Of a stretch of DNA of 21,127 nt, positions 1 to 8,211 are shown piece by piece; position 1 is the first letter of the stretch; every line of letters starts with the position of its first letter. Source of the DNA: a virus. The notes beneath the pieces were generated by a model. The model did not search any database. It worked only from the letters and a program-made list of their open reading frames with translations, and was not told where the DNA came from. The translations under genes were made by a program, and so were the position numbers. The DNA lies in IMG/VR virus record IMGVR_UViG_3300007540_005776, positions 1 through 21,127 of that record, one strand, 5' to 3'.

Positions 1-882
1 AAAGGAATTCATATAGGAGGATTAGGTGGTTTTTTTCGCTCTTTAGGAGCTATGATTAAACAAATAGAACCTACAGAAGTATATATAGTATGGGATGGAG
101 TAGGATCTTCAAATAATAGAAAAAATATTATCCCTGAATATAAATCTGAAAGGAATATTTCTAGGATAACTAACTGGGAGGCTTTTGATTCTCATGAAGA
201 AGAAGATGATTCTAAAATTGACCAACTTGTAAGAATCATTCAATACATTAAAACCCTCCCAGTTAGGTCCTTATCTATTGATAAAGTAGAAGCAGATGAT
301 ATTATAGCGTATCTAAGTAATACTTTACCAACAAATCCAAATGATAGAGTTTTTATAGTATCTAGCGATAAAGATTATTTACAGTTAGTTAATGAACAAG
401 TTATAGTTTATTCTCCAATAGTAAAAAAATATTATACAAAGAATGCTGTAGAAGAACAGTTTGGAATATTACCTCATAATTTTATTCTATATAAAGTCCT
501 TATGGGAGATAATTCCGATAAAATCCCCGGTGTTAAAGGTTTAGGGGAGAAAAAATTATATAAATTATTTCCTGAACTTAAGGGTGATAAAATAGAATTA
601 AATGATATTTTAAGAATTAGTGAAAATAAACTAAAGGAACATATCATATATGCTAGAATCTTAAATGACCCTAATTCTTTAAAAAAACGTTATAAAGTAA
701 TGGATCTTCAAAATCCAATGATAGATGAATCAGATAAACAATACATAGAAGAATATTTAACAACCTATACTCCACAATACCAACCACAAGAGTTTATTAA
801 AATGTATGAACAAGATAGATTAGGAAATTTAATCAGAAATGTTAATGTATGGCTAAAAGAATGTTTTGAAAATTTAAAATAA
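1..882 (+). CDS. rnh: 5'-3' exonuclease / T4 RNase H-type flap nuclease (5' end outside window)
   Basis: The reading frame is open from base 1, and the residues before the first Met (position 52) already match the family: a HIGGLGGFFRSLG-like stretch precedes VYIVWDG. The gene therefore starts upstream of the window and Met52 is internal. Numbering from that Met, metal-binding acidic residues are D15 (VWDG), E80/D82/D83 (VEADD), D106/D108 (SSDKD) and D153/D156 (GDNSD). A helix-hairpin-helix follows (IPGVKGLGEKK, about 158-168). The order is that of the FEN-1/T4 RNase H/Pol I 5'-nuclease family, which removes RNA primers and 5' flaps in lagging-strand synthesis. The gene sits 22 bases before the helicase, as expected of a replication operon. 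The family is certain; equating it with T4 rnh rests on context. Confidence 0.88.
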   Translation, partial: KGIHIGGLGGFFRSLGAMIKQIEPTEVYIVWDGVGSSNNRKNIIPEYKSERNISRITNWEAFDSHEEEDDSKIDQLVRIIQYIKTLPVRSLSIDKVEADDIIAYLSNTLPTNPNDRVFIVSSDKDYLQLVNEQVIVYSPIVKKYYTKNAVEEQFGILPHNFILYKVLMGDNSDKIPGVKGLGEKKLYKLFPELKGDKIELNDILRISENKLKEHIIYARILNDPNSLKKRYKVMDLQNPMIDESDKQYIEEYLTTYTPQYQPQEFIKMYEQDRLGNLIRNVNVWLKECFENLK

Positions 883-904
883 ATATTAACCTAAAAAATA
901 AGTT

Positions 905-2266
905 ATGACATTACAAAGTATAGACCAATACGGGCCTCAGTTCCAAATAAAAGTTATATCCTCCTTACTCACTCATAAAGATTTTCTTATAAACATCCAT
1001 GATATTTTAGATGAAAATGATTTTGGTAGTGATGCTAACAAATGGATTATAAAAAATATATTAAGTTATTACGCAAAATACCATACTGTTCCAAGTATGG
1101 ATATTTTAAAAGTAGAACTTAAAAAAATTAAAAATGAAGTTTTACAAATTTCAATTAAAGAACAATTAAGATCAGCTTATAAATCCTCTGATGATGATCT
1201 TGAATATGTTAAAGAAGAATTTTCTACTTTTTGTAAAAACCAACAACTAAAAAAAGCACTACTCAACTCAGTAGATCTACTCCAAGCTGGTGATTATGAT
1301 TCAATTAAATTAATGATTGAAGGCGCGTTAAAAGCAGGACAAGATAAAAACATCGGACATGAATACAATAAAGATATTGAGTCAAGATATCGTGGAGATA
1401 GTAGAGTAACTATTTCTACCCCTTGGCCTGAAGTAAATGATATCACCCAAGGTGGTTTGGGAAATGGGGATTTTGGTCTCATATTTGGTAATCCCGGAGG
1501 TGGTAAGTCTTGGAGTTTAGTAGCCTTAGGAGGATATGCTGTAAAAATGGGATATAATGTTGCCCACTACACCCTAGAGTTAGGTGAGGATTATGTTGGA
1601 AGGAGATATGACTCTTTTTTCACACAAATCCCCGTAAACAAAATTTTAGAAAATCGTGAAAAAGTTGAACACGCTGTAGAAACTTTAGAAGGAGAATTAG
1701 TTATTAAAGAATTCCCAACAGGTCGTGCTTCTATATCTACAATAGAAGCTCATATCCAAAAACTTATATCACTTGGTATTAAACCCGATCTTGTAATTAT
1801 AGATTATGTTGATCTTTTAAAATCAAAAAGAAATTCTACTGATCGTAAATTTGAGATTGATGATATTTATACTAGTACTAAGGGACTTGCTCGAGAACTT
1901 AATATACCTATTTGGAGTGTATCTCAAGTAAATAGAGCAGGCTCAAAGGATGATATAATTGAGGGGGATAAGGCCGCAGGATCATACGATAAAATGATGA
2001 TCACAGATATCGCAATCTCACTCTCTAGGAAGAAAGAAGATAAAGTAAATAATACAGGAAGATTCCACATAATGAAGAACCGTTATGGGATGGATGGTAT
2101 TACATACCAAATGAGTGCCGATACATCAACCGGTCATTTTAAAATCCTTTCAGAATATGATGAGGATTCTTCACCTTCTCCTACACAAGGTTCATCTAAT
2201 TCTCTTAATATCGATAAGTTTGATAAAGAACATTTATCAAAAGCATTTTTTGAATTAAATGTATAA
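905..2266 (+). CDS. dnaB: Replicative DNA helicase, DnaB/T4 gp41 type
   Basis: This 453-aa protein has an N-terminal helical domain (about 1-150) and a RecA-like ATPase domain. Walker A is GNPGGGKS at 195-202. A conserved HYTLELGEDYVGRR segment at 221-234 corresponds to DnaB motif 1a. Walker B is LVIIDYVDLL at 296-305, and a sensor-like SVSQVNRAG follows. The family forms hexamers that unwind DNA 5'-3' at the fork and bind primase. The length is close to T4 gp41. The C-terminal tail after about 420 is Ser/Pro-rich and ends in an acidic-hydrophobic segment, which could be a partner-binding tail (inference). The start is preceded by AAAAAATAAGTTATG, the A-rich start context seen at several genes here. 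No primase gene lies in the window. Confidence 0.93.
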   Translation: MTLQSIDQYGPQFQIKVISSLLTHKDFLINIHDILDENDFGSDANKWIIKNILSYYAKYHTVPSMDILKVELKKIKNEVLQISIKEQLRSAYKSSDDDLEYVKEEFSTFCKNQQLKKALLNSVDLLQAGDYDSIKLMIEGALKAGQDKNIGHEYNKDIESRYRGDSRVTISTPWPEVNDITQGGLGNGDFGLIFGNPGGGKSWSLVALGGYAVKMGYNVAHYTLELGEDYVGRRYDSFFTQIPVNKILENREKVEHAVETLEGELVIKEFPTGRASISTIEAHIQKLISLGIKPDLVIIDYVDLLKSKRNSTDRKFEIDDIYTSTKGLARELNIPIWSVSQVNRAGSKDDIIEGDKAAGSYDKMMITDIAISLSRKKEDKVNNTGRFHIMKNRYGMDGITYQMSADTSTGHFKILSEYDEDSSPSPTQGSSNSLNIDKFDKEHLSKAFFELNV

Positions 2267-2298
2267 TATATAAACAATAAAATTAATATAATAAATCA

Positions 2299-3252
2299 AT
2301 GGCAATTACAGAATACCGTCCACATTACAAACCTTTTGAATATCAACTCGCATTTGATTTTTTTAAAGATCAGCATAGAGTACATTGGTTAGCTGATGAA
2401 GTTCCACTTTCCTCTGACTTAAATGATTGGAAACTTAAATTAAGCGAATCAGAAAAAAACTTAATCGGGAATATCTTAAAATCATTTGCTCAAACTGAAA
2501 CGTATGTAAACGATTATTGGTCTACAAAAGTAGCAGTATGGTTCCCTAAGCATGAAATTAAAGCTATGGCGTGTGTATTCGCTGATTTTGAATCAATACA
2601 TGCTGAGGCTTATGCTCGTTTAAATGAAGAATTAGGTTTAGATGACTTTAAAGCATTTATGGAAGATGCTGAAGCAAAAGCAAAGATCGATCGTTTAACA
2701 GAACTACCTGGAGACACATTACGTGAACAAGCATTATCTTTAGCAGTATTTTCAGCATTTACAGAAGGTGTAAATTTATTCTCATCATTTGCTATCTTAA
2801 TGTCTTTCCAATTGCGAAATATGATGAAAGGAACAGGACAAATTGTAGAATATAGTGTTAGAGATGAATCTTTACATTCAAAAGCAGGATGTTGGCTCTT
2901 CAGAACAATGATGGAAGAAATGCCAGAATTGAATGACAGGGGAATGGAAGATGCTATATATGAAGCATGTGAAATTTCAGTTAAATTAGAGTTTGATTTT
3001 ATAGATGCGGCCTTTGAAATGGGTAATGTTGAAGGTTTAAACCAAGATCAATTAAAGAACTTTATTAAAGAAAGAGCAAATCAAAAATTAATTGAGTTAG
3101 GTTATAATCCTTTATATAATGATATTGATCCAAATCTATTAAAATCAATGGAATGGTTCGGACATTTAACAAGTGGTAAAACACATCAAGATTTCTTTGC
3201 AGGAAGAGTAACAGATTATTCAAAATCAACCGCTGATTGGAGCGATTTATAA
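2299..3252 (+). CDS. nrdB: Ribonucleoside-diphosphate reductase, small (beta, radical) subunit
   Basis: This 317-aa ferritin-like protein builds the radical cofactor that class I reductase uses to make deoxyribonucleotides. The dimetal ligands appear in order: E67 (QTET), E98 and H101 (FESIHAEAY), E156 (FTEGVNL), E190 and H193 (RDESLH). Y105 lies seven residues after E98, exactly where the radical tyrosine sits in E. coli NrdB (E115/Y122), so this looks like a tyrosyl-radical enzyme and not a Tyr-less subtype. The C-terminal acidic/aromatic end (TADWSDL) is the usual tail that docks on the large subunit. It lies nine bases before nrdA; the B-before-A order is opposite to that of T4 and E. coli. 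All key residues are intact. Confidence 0.96.
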   Translation: MAITEYRPHYKPFEYQLAFDFFKDQHRVHWLADEVPLSSDLNDWKLKLSESEKNLIGNILKSFAQTETYVNDYWSTKVAVWFPKHEIKAMACVFADFESIHAEAYARLNEELGLDDFKAFMEDAEAKAKIDRLTELPGDTLREQALSLAVFSAFTEGVNLFSSFAILMSFQLRNMMKGTGQIVEYSVRDESLHSKAGCWLFRTMMEEMPELNDRGMEDAIYEACEISVKLEFDFIDAAFEMGNVEGLNQDQLKNFIKERANQKLIELGYNPLYNDIDPNLLKSMEWFGHLTSGKTHQDFFAGRVTDYSKSTADWSDL

Positions 3253-3261
3253 AAACAACAA

Positions 3262-4989
3262 ATGAGCAAATTAAACGTAGACACAAGTAAATGGGTGAAA
3301 GGGAAAGACTATCCTGAATGGATGGATGAAATTGGAACTTCTATCATCTCACAAGGATACCTATTACCAGAAGAAAATGTATTTAAAGCATTTAACAGAG
3401 TATCAAAAGCAGCAGGACGTAGATTAAAACGTAAAGATTTAATACCATTCTTTGCAGAAGCAATGGAAAAAAATTGGTTATGTTTAGCATCTCCTGTACT
3501 TTCAAATTTAGGTACAGAACGTGGTATGCCAATTTCATGTTTTGGAATTGACACAGACGATTCAATTGAAGGAATTGCATTAGCAAACTCAGAACTAATG
3601 CGCTTATCATCTCAAGGTGGGGGTGTAGGAATTGGGGTATCTCGAATTAGAGGTAGAGGTAAAGAAATTGCAGGTAATGGTGTATCTGAAGGTGTAGTTC
3701 CGTGGGCTAAAATTTACGACTCAACAATATTAGCAACAAACCAAGGTTCAGTTAGAAGAGGTGCAGCATCTGTTAATTTACATATTAACCACCCAGATAT
3801 TGAGGAATTTTTGATGATTCGACGACCAAAGGGAGATGTTAACAGACAATGTTTGAATCTACATCAATGTGTAGTTATTGATGATGATTTCATGAATAAA
3901 TTAGAGGATAAAGAACCACGTGCTTTACGTTTGTGGGGAGAAATTCTTAAAACACGTTTGGAAACAGGTGAACCTTACATTATGTTTGAAGATAATGTAA
4001 ACAATAACAACCCTCAAGCATATAAAAACAATAATTTGCATGTTTCGATGACAAATATTTGTTCTGAAATTTCACTTTATACAGATCCACTTCATTCATT
4101 CATTTGTTGTTTATCATCATTGAATGTGGCGCGTTGGGATGAATGGAAAGATTATAAATTCGAAAATGGTATGACTTTACCTGAATTAACTTGTTGGTTT
4201 TTGGAGGGTGTACTACAAGAATTTATCGACAGATCTAAAAACGTTAAATTCATGGAAAACACCTACCGCTCAGCAGTTAAAGGTAGAGCAATTGGTATAG
4301 GTGTTTTAGGTTGGCATACCTTTCTACAAGAAAAAAGTATTCCATTTGCAGGTTTACAAGCAAATTCTTACACTCGAATCATATCTCAATTTATTGAGAA
4401 AGAAACATTAAAAGCATCACGTGATCAAGCAGAATTATATGGTGAACCTGAATGGTGTAAAGGTACAGGTTTAAGACACACCCACCATCAAGCAATAGCA
4501 CCCACAGTATCAAATGCAAATATCTCAGGGGGTGTTTCCCCTTCAATTGAACCAATCCCCGCAAATGTATTTAACTTAAAAACAGCTAAAGGTACATTTA
4601 TTAAGAAAAACCCAACATTAGAACGTTTACTTGAATCAAAAGGATATAATATTGATAGTATTTGGGAACAAATTGCAAAAGATAAAGGTTCTGTAATGGG
4701 GTTACCTGATCATATCTTATCTGCGGATGAAAAAGAAGTATTCTTGACGTTCAAAGAAATTAATCCATATGAGATTGTTCGTCAAAATGGAATTAGACAA
4801 AAACATATTGACCAAGCTATTTCATTAAATCTAACATTCGATCCTTCAGACCCACCCAAATATATAAGTGAAGTACATAAATTAGCTTGGAAAGAAGGTA
4901 TTAAAACATTATATTACATGCGTTCAGAAAGTATTTTGAGAGGAGATAATCTCCAACGTACTGCTGATTGTGTTTCTTGTGAGGGTTAA
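3262..4989 (+). CDS. nrdA: Ribonucleoside-diphosphate reductase, large (alpha, catalytic) subunit, no ATP cone
   Basis: This 575-aa protein reduces NDPs with NrdB. Visible landmarks are SPVLSN at 77-82, the disulfide cysteine C93 (PISCFG), the substrate-site triad N265-C267-E269 (NICSEI), the partner cysteine at 282/283 and the GVLGWH segment near 350. The C-terminal shuttle pair is C570/C573 (DCVSCEG), which a thioredoxin or glutaredoxin re-reduces; a thioredoxin gene lies at 15522. Only about 75 residues precede SPVLSN, so the N-terminal ATP-cone regulatory domain (about 90-100 residues) is missing. Overall activity control by dATP is therefore probably absent, as is common in phage enzymes (inference). 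An intrinsic terminator follows 55 bases after the stop codon. Confidence 0.96.
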   Translation: MSKLNVDTSKWVKGKDYPEWMDEIGTSIISQGYLLPEENVFKAFNRVSKAAGRRLKRKDLIPFFAEAMEKNWLCLASPVLSNLGTERGMPISCFGIDTDDSIEGIALANSELMRLSSQGGGVGIGVSRIRGRGKEIAGNGVSEGVVPWAKIYDSTILATNQGSVRRGAASVNLHINHPDIEEFLMIRRPKGDVNRQCLNLHQCVVIDDDFMNKLEDKEPRALRLWGEILKTRLETGEPYIMFEDNVNNNNPQAYKNNNLHVSMTNICSEISLYTDPLHSFICCLSSLNVARWDEWKDYKFENGMTLPELTCWFLEGVLQEFIDRSKNVKFMENTYRSAVKGRAIGIGVLGWHTFLQEKSIPFAGLQANSYTRIISQFIEKETLKASRDQAELYGEPEWCKGTGLRHTHHQAIAPTVSNANISGGVSPSIEPIPANVFNLKTAKGTFIKKNPTLERLLESKGYNIDSIWEQIAKDKGSVMGLPDHILSADEKEVFLTFKEINPYEIVRQNGIRQKHIDQAISLNLTFDPSDPPKYISEVHKLAWKEGIKTLYYMRSESILRGDNLQRTADCVSCEG

Positions 4990-5007
4990 TATGTTTTCAA
5001 TAATGTT

Positions 5008-5019
5008 TTTATAATAAAA
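5008..5019 (+). promoter_or_regulatory. Repeated AT-rich 12-mer TTTATAATAAAA (copy 1)
   Basis: The same 12-mer recurs exactly at 5077-5088 and 17539-17550, each time in a short intergenic region. It resembles a short late-promoter box of T4-like phages (T4 itself uses TATAAATA). This copy lies just after nrdA and before the terminator, so transcription from here would meet that terminator. Its function is inferred only. Confidence 0.2.
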
Positions 5020-5044
5020 CTAATATATCCTAATATACAAGTTT

Positions 5045-5073
5045 AAGGTTAATGGGTTTCCATTAACCTTTTT
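5045..5073 (+). terminator. Rho-independent terminator after nrdA
   Basis: A perfect 10-bp inverted repeat AAGGTTAATG / CATTAACCTT (5045-5054 and 5061-5070) encloses the six-base loop GGTTTC. The run of five T at 5069-5073 overlaps the 3' arm. It separates the replication/reductase operon from the lysis module. Confidence 0.88.
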
Positions 5074-5074
5074 G

Positions 5075-5088
5075 TATTTATAATAAAA
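5075..5088 (+). promoter_or_regulatory. Candidate late promoter upstream of the lysis module
   Basis: TATTTATAATAAAA starts two bases after the T-run of the nrdA terminator and 47 bases before the preferred start of the first lysis-module gene. The identical 14-mer occurs at 17537-17550, before the tagged-protein cluster. A terminator followed at once by a motif shared with another operon head is a typical promoter arrangement. The motif reads TATAAATA on the opposite strand, so its orientation is not settled. Confidence 0.4.
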
Positions 5089-5135
5089 CGTTTCACCTAA
5101 TAGTTTCCCTGATGAATTTTATTAAAAACAAAATT

Positions 5136-5366
5136 ATGGCATTTAGAGATATATTTAAAGACAGTAATGACCTAAACGAAAAAAATATTGTTGGGTTTGC
5201 TTCATTCGCTGTAATGGTGCTTTTTGCTGCCGCAGACGTAATTACAGGTATTTTAGGTAAAGAATTAGTAATTACCGATACTGTATTTAACTCTTTTGTG
5301 ATCATCACATTGGGTTCATTTGGTATTGATGGTATTACAAAAATATTTACGAAAAAAGGAGAATAA
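5136..5366 (+). CDS. Small membrane protein, possible holin-like
   Basis: The product is 76 aa when started at MAFRDIFKD. A Met 24 bases upstream (5112) would give 84 aa. The later start is preferred because AAAACAAAATTATG matches the A-rich start context of other genes here. Two hydrophobic segments are visible: GFASFAVMVLFAAADVITGIL and FNSFVIITLGSFGI. The C-terminus is short and basic (KIFTKKGE). As first gene of a lysis cassette, directly before the endolysin, a small two-helix membrane protein could be a holin or a lysis accessory. No family is recognised, and a stronger holin candidate lies at 6366, so the role is open. Confidence 0.72.
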   Translation: MAFRDIFKDSNDLNEKNIVGFASFAVMVLFAAADVITGILGKELVITDTVFNSFVIITLGSFGIDGITKIFTKKGE

Positions 5367-5368
5367 TT

Positions 5369-6250
5369 ATGTTACTAAAGGTTGGCTCAAAAGGTAAAGA
5401 AGTAAAAGAATTGCAAGAGTTTTTAAACATAGGTGCTGATGGCATCTTTGGTAAGGGAACTGAAGCTTCTGTTAAAAAATGGCAATCCGAAAATGGTTTA
5501 ACGGCTGATGGTATTGTAGGTCCTGCTACATGGGATGCAATGGGGTTAGCTACTACAGATGCTTCTGAAAAAGTTTATACAACAGATAACGGTTTAATAA
5601 TTCATAGACACTTCCTTCCAGTAGGTGAATATAAACAAGGTCCGATCAATGCTGAATGGTTATTCTTACACCACACAGCAGGTTGGCACAACCCATACAA
5701 AACAATTGATAACTGGGCTAATGATTCAAGAGGTGCAGTAGCTACAGAATTCGTATTAGGAGGTCCTTCTGTAAAAGGAAACGATGATAAGTACGATGGA
5801 GAAATGGTACAGGCATTCCCACATGGAGATTATGGTTGGCATTTAGGTAAAAATGGTTCCCAAAAAATGCATATAAATTCAGTTGGTATTGAAGTATGTA
5901 ATTTTGGTTATGTTGTAAATGGTAAAACCTATGCAGGTACTACAGTCGCAGATTCACAGATTGTAGAATTATCAAAAGAATTTAGAGGACACAAATTATG
6001 GCATCGTTACTCAGATGCTCAAATTGAAGCTTTACATAAATGGATTTTATGGATTGCTGAAAGAGATAGCATTGATGTTAGAGCGGGTTTACCTGCTTTA
6101 ATTAAAGAAAAAGGTGCTGATGCTTTCGAATTTAACGAAGATGCTTATTACGGAAGAGTAAAAGGCCTTTGGACTCACACTAACATAAGAAAAGATAAAG
6201 TAGATATGTTCCCACAACAAGAGTTGATGGATATGTTAGTAAATTTGTAA
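5369..6250 (+). CDS. Endolysin: N-acetylmuramoyl-L-alanine amidase with N-terminal peptidoglycan-binding domain
   Basis: This 293-aa lysin is in two parts. Residues 1-60 form a PG_binding_1 domain (KVGSKGKEVKELQEFL, then DGIFGKGTEASVKKWQ and DGIVGPATW). Residues about 92-290 form an Amidase_2-type zinc domain: H101/H102 in FLHHTAGWH, E175 in VGIEVCN and H270 with following charged residues in WTHTNIRKDKVDMFP. It would cut the amide bond between muramic acid and the stem peptide at the end of infection. No signal peptide is visible, so it needs a holin to reach the wall; a holin-like gene lies at 6366. An AGGAG Shine-Dalgarno-like sequence lies about ten bases before the ATG, unusual for this window. 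Confidence 0.92.
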   Translation: MLLKVGSKGKEVKELQEFLNIGADGIFGKGTEASVKKWQSENGLTADGIVGPATWDAMGLATTDASEKVYTTDNGLIIHRHFLPVGEYKQGPINAEWLFLHHTAGWHNPYKTIDNWANDSRGAVATEFVLGGPSVKGNDDKYDGEMVQAFPHGDYGWHLGKNGSQKMHINSVGIEVCNFGYVVNGKTYAGTTVADSQIVELSKEFRGHKLWHRYSDAQIEALHKWILWIAERDSIDVRAGLPALIKEKGADAFEFNEDAYYGRVKGLWTHTNIRKDKVDMFPQQELMDMLVNL

Positions 6251-6363
6251 TGAAAGAGTTAGAAGATATTTATAAAACAGAAGAATTTAAATCATTATCT
6301 TGGAAACAAAGATTATGGATTCGTATTAAAATCGCTTTTATACAAACTATACCCCTACACTAA
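6250..6363 (+). CDS. 37-aa hypothetical protein
   Basis: A short ORF starts inside the amidase stop codon (TAATG) and ends two bases before the holin-like gene's ATG, so it fills the gap exactly. The product begins MKELEDIYKTEEF and continues with a basic, Trp-containing stretch (SWKQRLWIRIKIAF), which could be an amphipathic membrane-associated helix. No family is recognised. Its tight coupling to both neighbours supports real translation; its position suggests a small lysis accessory (inference). Confidence 0.5.
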   Translation: MKELEDIYKTEEFKSLSWKQRLWIRIKIAFIQTIPLH

Positions 6364-6365
6364 AG

Positions 6366-6788
6366 ATGATCAAATCAACATTCATGAAAGTAACAGTAGC
6401 TGGAGCAGCATCAATAGGATTTATTTGTTCCTATTTTATGGATTTAACAATGGCAAACGTAGAACAATATCTAGCGGTGGCTGCTGTACTTCTATTAGAT
6501 GGGTTTTTTGGTGTAATAGCCGGTATCAAAAGGGAAGGATTTAAAACATATAAAGCCCTTAAAGTATTAAAATCATTAGCAACCTGGGAAATAATCCTTA
6601 CAGCTCTATTAATGATTGAAAAAGGTTTTGCTGGTACAAGTTGGTTAAGTGAAACCGTTATTACCCCATTTATAGTATTCCAACTTATGTCAGCTCTTAA
6701 AAATGCTTCTATGGCAGGTTTTATCAAAAATGAGTTATTAAACATTATTTTAGATAAAATCGATAAACATAAAGGCGAAAGATCATGA
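6366..6788 (+). CDS. Holin-family-like membrane protein
   Basis: This 140-aa protein has three or four hydrophobic segments (about 8-26, 33-53, 74-92, 97-116) and a charged C-terminus (DKIDKHKGERS). The motif LLLDGFFGVIAGIKREGFKTYKALK at about 42-66 resembles the phage holin 4 family (phi29/TcdE-like), where D-x3-G-x3-A-x-K is followed by a K-rich loop. Holins assemble in the inner membrane and release or activate the endolysin. The position three genes after the first lysis gene and right behind the amidase fits. It overlaps the next gene by four bases (ATGA). The family match is from recall of the motif, not a search. Confidence 0.72.
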   Translation: MIKSTFMKVTVAGAASIGFICSYFMDLTMANVEQYLAVAAVLLLDGFFGVIAGIKREGFKTYKALKVLKSLATWEIILTALLMIEKGFAGTSWLSETVITPFIVFQLMSALKNASMAGFIKNELLNIILDKIDKHKGERS

Positions 6789-6973
6789 AAAATTGGACCT
6801 CAATTAGAGCTGTATACCTTCTAATGTCATTAGTATTATTAGGTGGTTTAATTTATACAAACTGGTGGGTTGTATTATTTGTAATTGTTATGCTTAATGT
6901 TGGCGTTTGGACCAAGTTTTGTCCCTCAAAATGGGTCTTTGAAAAACTCGGCTTTAAAAAATGTCAGCTTTAG
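6785..6973 (+). CDS. 62-aa membrane protein, DUF2892-like
   Basis: Two hydrophobic helices (about 8-25 and 27-42) are followed by a short tail containing FCPSKWVFEKLGFKKC. A small two-helix protein with a CP motif after the second helix resembles the DUF2892/YgaP-type membrane domain, though the match is weak. Its start overlaps the holin-like gene by ATGA, and its last 13 bases overlap the histidine kinase start, so it links lysis and sensor genes in one translational run. The two cysteines (CPSK and the terminal KKC) could be redox- or metal-active (inference). Confidence 0.66.
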   Translation: MKNWTSIRAVYLLMSLVLLGGLIYTNWWVVLFVIVMLNVGVWTKFCPSKWVFEKLGFKKCQL

Positions 6974-8211
6974 AAGGTATATCAATAAGATCTAAAATAG
7001 CTCTTGCTTTAGCAGGGGCTATTATGTTTATCTTTTTTGCAGTACAAACTTGCATTGTATTTGGGATATGTGAAAATTCTATATTTTTAGCCCAATTTGG
7101 GTATGTGTGTATTATAGGATTTATGCCTCCGTTCTTTATGGTAATCGGTGAATTTCTTAAAATATTTAAGCTTAGAGAATCCCAGATTAACTCTCAACTT
7201 GAAGGAATTAGTAAATCAAATTTAGTTGTAACCCTAACTGTAGATGGTTATATTATTACAGCAAATGATAATTTTTGTAATATGATGAGTTGTCAAGAAA
7301 AAAATATGGTTAAAAAACCTCATAGTTCAATGGTTACTCCTGAATACGCAAAAAGTAAAGAATATGTTGAATTTTGGGAAACATTAAGACGTGGTGAAAG
7401 TATTACGGGTGAATTTGAACGAGTAGCTAAAGATGGTTCTAAAAAATGGTTGTTTGGTAATTATACTCCTATTAAAGATGAAAACGGTAAATATAGCACT
7501 GTACTAAAAGTTGCTACAGATGTTACAGCTCAACATGAAGCCGAAGAAATAGTTAATCAAAAGAACTCATACTTAGAACACGCCGCAAAAATCCTAAGAC
7601 ATGATATGCATTCAGGTATTAATACTTATATGCCTAGAGGTTTAAATTCTCTAAAAAGAAGATTATCAGAGGATCAAATTAAAGAATTAAAAATTGATGC
7701 TCCTCTTAGAATGTTAGAAGAAGGATTAAAGCATACACAAAAGGTTTATGCTGGAGTAAAAGAATTTACTAATCTTGTTAAAGAACAAGTTCAATTAGAA
7801 AAAAAAGAACATAATTTAGGAGAAATTTTAAAAAATTATTTATCATCTACTTCCTATACTAAACAAGTCTTAATAGATGAACTCCCTATTGTGGAGGTTA
7901 ATGAACCTCTATTTTGTACTGCAATTGATAATTTAATCCGCAATGGGTTAAAATATAATGATAGTTCTACTAAATCAGTTATGATTTATATGGAAAATAG
8001 TGACACTTTAGTTGTTCAAGATAATGGGAGAGGAATGTCTCAATCAGAATTTACCGAATTATCTAAACCGTATACCCGTAAAAAAGACCAAAAAGAAAGT
8101 GGCTCCGGATTAGGTTTAAACATATGTATAGCCATACTAAAAGAACATGGTTTCGAGATAATAGCAGAAAAAACAAACCCAGGAACAAAATTAAAAATAA
8201 AAATTAAATGA
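6961..8211 (+). CDS. Membrane sensor histidine kinase with PAS domain
   Basis: This 416-aa protein has the full architecture of a two-component sensor. Two transmembrane helices (about 13-35 and 42-64) have almost no loop between them, so sensing is probably intramembrane or cytosolic. A PAS domain follows (about 83-192, ending in the PAC-type segment VATDVTAQ). The phospho-acceptor box has H214 in LRHDMHSG. The HATPase_c domain shows an N box with N324 and N328 (IDNLIRNGLKYND), a G1 box DNGRGM at 354-359 and a G2 box GSGLGL at 381-386. All catalytic motifs are intact, so autophosphorylation is expected. It lies between the holin-like module and its response regulator (four-base ATGA overlap). 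Such kinases are rare in phages; base composition matches the neighbours. Confidence 0.93.
   Translation: MSALEGISIRSKIALALAGAIMFIFFAVQTCIVFGICENSIFLAQFGYVCIIGFMPPFFMVIGEFLKIFKLRESQINSQLEGISKSNLVVTLTVDGYIITANDNFCNMMSCQEKNMVKKPHSSMVTPEYAKSKEYVEFWETLRRGESITGEFERVAKDGSKKWLFGNYTPIKDENGKYSTVLKVATDVTAQHEAEEIVNQKNSYLEHAAKILRHDMHSGINTYMPRGLNSLKRRLSEDQIKELKIDAPLRMLEEGLKHTQKVYAGVKEFTNLVKEQVQLEKKEHNLGEILKNYLSSTSYTKQVLIDELPIVEVNEPLFCTAIDNLIRNGLKYNDSSTKSVMIYMENSDTLVVQDNGRGMSQSEFTELSKPYTRKKDQKESGSGLGLNICIAILKEHGFEIIAEKTNPGTKLKIKIK

Noticed and set aside
6431-6745. 104-codon open frame on the - strand
   Set aside because: It lies within the holin-like gene; the whole region is transcribed on + and the product shows no family features.
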